A stretch of DNA of 64,000 nt, from NCBI RefSeq assembly GCF_016801865.2, contig NC_068938.1:77713316-77777315 (forward strand), in the 5' to 3' direction. Below the pieces are notes generated by a model, which made no database searches, was not told the DNA's origin, and was given only the letters and a program-made list of their open reading frames with translations. Origin of the DNA: Culex pipiens pallens (taxonomy: Eukaryota; Arthropoda; Insecta; Diptera; Culicidae). Positions 58,752 through 64,000 of this stretch are shown here, in pieces. Positions within the stretch are counted from its first letter, which is position 1. Every line of letters begins with the position of its first letter. A program made the position numbers and the translations under genes.

Positions 58752-60102
58752 GGGTAATTCTCCGCCAACTCACACAGCAGTTGCCCCGACCCCTCTTCGA
58801 TTTGCGTGAAACTTTGTCTTTAGGGGTAACTTTTGTCCCTGATCACGAATCCGAGGTCTGTTTTTTGATATCTCGTGACGGAGGGGCGGTACGACCCCTT
58901 CCATTTTTGAACATGCGAAAAAAGAGGTGTTTTTCAATAATTTGCAGCCTGAAACGGTGATGAGATAGAAATTTGGTGTCAAAGGGACTTTTATGTAAAA
59001 TTAGACGCCCGATTTGATGGCGTACTCAGAATTCCGAAAAAAACGTATTTTTCATCGAAAAAAACACTTAAAAAATTTTAAAAAATTCTTCCATTTTCCG
59101 TTACTCGACTGTAAAAATTTTGGAACATGTCATTTTATGGGAAATTTAATGTACTTTTCGAATCTACATTGACCTAGAAGGGTCATTTTTTCATTTAGAA
59201 CAAAATGTTTCATTTTATAATTTCGTGTTTTTTCTAACTTTGCAGGGTTATTTTTTAGAGTGTAACAATGTTCTACAAAGTTGTAGAGCAGATAATTACA
59301 AAAATTTTGATATATAGACATAAGGGGTTTGCTTATAAACATCACGAGTTATCGCGATTTTACGAAAAAAATTTGAAAAAGTTGGTCGTCATCGATTATG
59401 GCCGTTCATGGTCACCCGCGACAGACACGGACGACGAAACAAAGAGAAACGCAAAAAGTAACTTTTTCGAAACTTTTTTTCGTAAAATCGCGATAACTCG
59501 TGATGTTTATAAGCAAACCCCTTATGTCTATATATCAAAATTTTTGTAATTGTCTGCTCTACAACTTTGTAGAACATTGTTACACTCTAAAAAATAACCC
59601 TGCAAAGTTAGAAAAAACACGAAATTTTAAAATGAAAAATTTTGTTCTAAATGAAAAAATGACCCTTCTGGGTCAATGTAGATTCGAAAAGAACATTAAA
59701 TTTCCCATAAAATGACATGTTCCAAAAATTTTTACAGTCGAGTAACAGAAAATGGGATAATTTTTAAAACTTTTTTAGCGTTTTTTTTCGATGAAAAATA
59801 CGTTTTTTCGGAATTCTGAGTACGCCATCAAATCGGGCGTCTAATTTTACATAAAAGTCCCTTTGACATCAAAATTCTATCTCATCACCGTTTCAGGCTG
59901 CAAATTATTGAAAAACACCTCTTTTTTCGCATGTTCAAAAATGGAAGGGGTCGTACCGCCCCTCCGTCACGAGATATCAAAAAACGGACCTCGGATTCGT
60001 GATCAGGGACAAAAGTTACCCCTAAAGACAAAGTTTCACGCAAATCGAAGAGGGGTCGGGGCAACTTTTCCCGATTTCGTGTGAGTTGGTAGAGAATTAC
60101 CC
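58752..60102. mobile_element. Foldback element, GGGTAATTCTC family, copy 2
   Basis: The same element as 24650-25960 but in the opposite orientation: the AGCAG end is on the left, the CGAAATCGGGAAAAG end on the right, and the loop is inverted. It is flanked by ATAT (58748-58751, 60103-60106), again a 4-bp duplication. The arms are about 630 bp and very similar to those of copy 1. Non-coding. Confidence 0.9.
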
Positions 60103-62340
60103 ATATGAAAAAATCGTAATTTTTGCGATTTAATTTCGTTATACACGATAAAAGCTCATTTATTTTTACAAACTTCACAGTTATATGGTTTCAATTCTGT
60201 GCTAAAATTTGAATCTTTACGAAATCAAGGAAATATTATTCGTTCAACCAGTATCTAATGTAAACATCACTTTGCTGGATTATCCAATTTTACATTTACG
60301 AAAATCACTTTAACACCAAATTTCCATCTAATCTTCATTTTGACCTACAATTTACTGAAAAACATATTTTTCGAATGCCTAAAATGTAAGGGGTCGTTAC
60401 ACTTATTTTTTCAAACATTAACACTCGTAAATTTCCTTATTTCGTATGAACGGCATGACATATTCTAACCTTTTTGTGTTAAGCCGTTTCAAATTATTTT
60501 TCAAAGTTTATGTCACACCCCCTTCAAAAGAGAACCTTCTTAAATGACTTTTTCTGCATTGATTATTATATTTAGCATATTTGGGCTCGTTTATAAATAT
60601 TTTTAACTTTTATGAAATTGCCATGTACAGCACCGCAAAAACAACTTTTTTTTCTCGCAATAATAAAATTTTTGTCAATGCTTAGAAATTTTTGAAATTA
60701 ATGATTGCAAAACAACTGGACAGGTGTATAGATGCATTTTAAAACACTTTTTTTTATTCAAATGTTGAAAATGATTTTGATTCGGTAAACTGACAGTATT
60801 ATTCGATTCTTTAGACTATTTTACACTACAGACTGATTAAGTTAGTTTCTAAATAAGTAATATTGAAATATTTGATTTATGTTACTAAATTTATTTTAAG
60901 GGCAACCAATTTTCAATTTGTGTTTTTATTAGAATTTAGCAGTTCTGTTCCAGGATGTTACATTTGCAATTCAGAGATTTGGAGAACCTTTCAACTGAGA
61001 TCAATTCATAAGCCTTTGCAGGGAGGGTACATGTTTCTAAGTTTTTGCTAGCTGAGTGCTCTTTTAGGGAAAATAAATTTTGAGAAAAAACCTTAGATCT
61101 ATGTTAAGGGCAACCAAAATTTATATTTTCACGACAAAATATATTTTAGATAACTTTTGAGCTTATTTTAAACTGTTTTATTTATAAAAATTCAATTTAT
61201 ATTATCTATATTTATAAAAAAATTAACTTAGTTTAACAACAATTCTAGAATTATTTTTCAAAGGTTCTATAAGCTATGGAATTCTCTATGTTTATAGAGT
61301 CTTTTCAAATACAACTCCAGATTTGGTCGTGAATGTTTCAAATGAAACATTACAAGTAATCTTACTTATTGTCCACTTTGAGCGTCTTATTTCCTGGTGT
61401 ATTATTTTTTTTTTTATTTTATGTGATGCGTATAAAATTTAAAACGGAAAGATTGACATAGTATTTTAAATACACGTTTTTGAGAAAATAATAATTTATA
61501 TAGAAGCTTTTTCATTTAAGTCTAAACAAATGAAAATAGTTAAAGTATTTTATCCTTAATGTTACGATTTTTATATTCATTTTTTTTCTTGATCCAAAAA
61601 ACATTATAATTTTCAATTCAGCAATTTTTTTGATTTTTTTTATTTTTAAACTTTGTCCATAGATTCCTTATGTCCAAAAAAAGCCATTTTGCATCATTAG
61701 TTTCTTCATACAAGCCTCCATACAAATTTGGGGGCTGTCCATAGAAAAGTGCTATGAAAACATTCAAAAATCTGTACCACGGGAAGAGATTTCCCGATCT
61801 GATCATGGTTTGGACTGTTCAGAAAAAAATAATTACACTCTGAAAAAATTTACCATTTTCAATAACTGTTTATCTCAAAACTCGATTTTGAGGGGATGAT
61901 GCACATTTTGTTTTTGACCAAGTTTTGATATTTTGAAATGGTTCTTTTTTGACAGTTTCGCAAAATAATTTTGTAAAATTTCGATAAAGTGTACTGCTTT
62001 TGATCTATAGGCACTCTTGGTTAATTATTCAACAAAATTGTTTTTTTTTTATTTTGAAAAATAGTGTCTATCCTTTTTTTAAGAAAAAAAATATATTCGA
62101 AAAACTGAGAAAAAATCTCTACCATTGCTTTTTCGGACAAAATTACCAAAAATTATTTTTTTTAGTTCTACTCAATTTACCCTCAAATTTCAATCGATGA
62201 TGTATTTTTCTTAATTTTCTCAACCCCTCTTAAAACATATTTTCAGATTATAAAATCGCGATTTACACTTCCAAACGGCTTAAATTATATTATATGAGAC
62301 AGATGAGATAAGATATCAAAGACAAGAAAGAACTTTAATG
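60103..62340. repeat. AT-rich DNA with fragments of two foldback families
   Basis: 60290-60405 is a decayed arm fragment of the GGGTAATTCTC family (CACTTTAACACCAAATTTCC). 61650-61810 is a decayed fragment of the 54564 element (AAGCCATTTTGCATCATTAG, GGGGGCTGTCCATA). The rest is AT-rich and featureless. Confidence 0.55.
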
Positions 62341-62344
62341 TAAT

Positions 62345-62815
62345 CAACAGTGAACTGCTAAATAGTAGTTTATGCAACAAGTTGCAAAAAGAGGATATTT
62401 TCAGCACGAGTCGTACATTTATCCAACGAGGTTCACCGAGTTGGATAAATACGACGAGTGCTGAAAAAATCAAGTTTTGCAACGAGTTCCATACAACATT
62501 TTTTGCAATTTCGAAAAACACCCATTGAGTGAAATTTTAAGTCGAATTTTCATGTATTTTGTCAATAAATCGTTTAAATCAAAAAAATGTTGAAAAGTGT
62601 TACTTTTCAAAACAAGTGCTGAAAAGTTTAACTTTTCAGCACCCATTTCAGTGCTGAAAAGTCGAACTTTTCAGCATTTATTTTGAAAAGTGTTGCTATT
62701 CGATTCTGTTATTTTTGGTACAGAAAAGTAGGCTATTTCGTCGTTCAAGAATGACAGAAAAAGTAAGTAGTTTCACGACGGAATTGCAAAAAATATATTT
62801 CGAAATGTTTGTTTT
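62345..62815 (-). repeat. Dispersed repeat with nested hairpins, copy 2
   Basis: The inverse of 13113-13540, including AGTTTATGCAACAAGTTGC, the GTGCTGAAAAGTT hairpins and GTACAGAAAAGTAGGC. Identity is estimated near 90 percent. Confidence 0.85.
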
Positions 62816-63440
62816 ATAATTTAAAATAAAAATAGTACACTTTCTTACTTTAAGTACATATTTCGCTTATGTTTTCAAAAGTTCTTATGTACATAGGAAA
62901 CCCATGGCGCATTGGTTGTTTTGAAAAAGTAATCTAGATGTATAGAATATTAACTACAAGTTCAAAACAAATATAAATCAAGGTAAACAATAAGTGATCA
63001 TTTATTTTTAGATAATTTGGAATATTTATAAGAATGCAAGAAAACTAAATTTATTTCTATACCATTATTTTGTAAATTATTGAAACAGCTTCAATAATGT
63101 GAACACTTGCTTTTAGTTCAAGATTATCTATTAAAGATAATTAACGACTACAAATTGCAGGTATTTTTGGAAAAAGTTTTTGTTGTTTTAAATTATTTAG
63201 TTATAACACATTATTTTATTAAAAATATTTGAGCAATTAATTACATATATATTTTTTTTTTGACTTCATCTTCAATTCTCACTTACTTTTACACTTAGCG
63301 CATTGTTTGTTTTAAAAAAGTACTTTAGAATTTATAAACAACATATCTTTGATTAGTCAGTTTTTAGAATAAAAATTTTTTTTTTATGAAAAATAAAAAA
63401 AAACAATGAAAGGATATTAAAAAAATATAAAACTGTTCAC
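62816..63440. other. AT-rich sequence without a recognisable feature
   Basis: No gene or repeat could be supported. Confidence 0.5.
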
Positions 63441-64000
63441 CAAACTTCCTACAACTTCCACCCTGCCTTTTTTCCGCTCGCTCGTCCGAAGAAAAACTCG
63501 CCACGATCGAGCAATAGAAGCAACAATGCCCAGCCAGCTCGGTAGTCAGTCAGTATCGTGCCGCTACAACCAACGGCACGAATCACCACCAACAACAACG
63601 CGCGCGCTCAGTCGGTCGTGGAAAACTCATATTTACATTGGCAAACACTGAAAAAAAAACCGTCTCGGTCGTTCCGGATCGTGCACTGCGCCACCCCGAT
63701 TCTCTCTCGAAGTTGTGGGCAATTTGCGTCGATTTTTTCGAGAAACTAAAACGGTTTTTCTTTCGAGCTGAACATCAACAACAACTCCATTGTGCAGTAG
63801 TGCTCCCGCGCGAGGTGGCCCCTACTCCGAAGAAGAAGACGACGTTCAACCACGAAGAAGTTCGAGTGGCTTCGCGGCCTAGACGAAAGCGAAAGTAGTC
63901 TTGGACGAGCGATCCAAACGTGAGGAACTTGGCCAGCACCGCGCTGTTGTTGTGGTTGTTGATTTCGGAAACGAGTTCTGTGCAACCCCGCTCCGAGGAG
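63441..64000 (+). promoter_or_regulatory. GC-rich promoter/leader-like segment at the window edge
   Basis: A sharp switch from AT-rich to GC-rich DNA, with an initiator-like TCAGTC (A at 63548) but no matching downstream element at +28, followed by CAACAACAACGCGCGC and GAAGAAGAAGACGACG runs typical of dipteran leaders. Any coding start would be beyond the window. Strand and identity are inferred only from composition. Confidence 0.3.

Overview
The window reads as a repeat-rich piece of a dipteran nuclear genome, most likely a culicine mosquito and probably Culex. That placement is inference. It rests on dimeric tRNA-derived SINEs of the kind described in Culex pipiens (Twin), an I-like LINE with an RNase H domain, many long-armed foldback/MITE elements, and AT-rich DNA alternating with GC-richer low-copy patches. 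There is no operon layout, CRISPR array or rRNA gene, and no complete host protein-coding gene could be recognised. The only complete protein genes are the two ORFs of one retrotransposon.

Layout. 1-1.4 kb is a GC-rich low-copy patch that resembles untranslated exon or promoter DNA. 1.44-3.75 kb is a foldback element with 471-bp arms that carries a 5'-truncated SINE. 3.8-8.7 kb is AT-rich and holds a MITE, an old mosaic of another foldback family, two inverted CCCCGAA-type minisatellites and a 100-bp near-perfect palindrome. 9.56-10.43 kb is a 142-bp satellite. 16.2-17.1 kb is a decayed tandem array. 19.06-22.1 kb is a pogo-like (TA target) foldback whose arms are 144-bp satellites in opposite orientation. 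22.4-26.2 kb is a 9/10/11-bp satellite, G-free on the + strand for 963 bp and split by a 1.3-kb foldback. 27.2-28.5 kb is GC-rich and contains a candidate first coding exon. 28.5-35.3 kb is mostly AT-rich with repeat remnants and a tRNA-Leu-like SINE.

35.80-42.23 kb is a full-length, apparently intact I-superclade LINE: ORF1 with three CCHC knuckles, ORF2 with APE endonuclease, reverse transcriptase, RNase H and a C-terminal zinc motif. It sits inside an antisense SINE and is flanked by a perfect 13-bp target-site duplication. A second type of dimeric SINE lies at 43.9-44.3 kb, and a TACTAAAA array at 45.6-46.0 kb. 48.24-51.34 kb is a foldback built of 307-bp units. 54.6-60.1 kb holds three more foldback/MITE elements, one a second, inverted copy of the 24.65-kb element. 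The last 560 bp are again GC-rich and promoter-like.

How it fits together. The LINE supplies its own retrotransposition proteins. The SINEs, MITEs and foldbacks encode nothing recognisable and must have been moved by enzymes encoded elsewhere. The strongest unexplained signals are three foldback designs with tandem satellites or long arms that could form dsRNA, and a short motif (GGTGTCTTCGRCAAAGTTG) that recurs in several otherwise unrelated repeat families.
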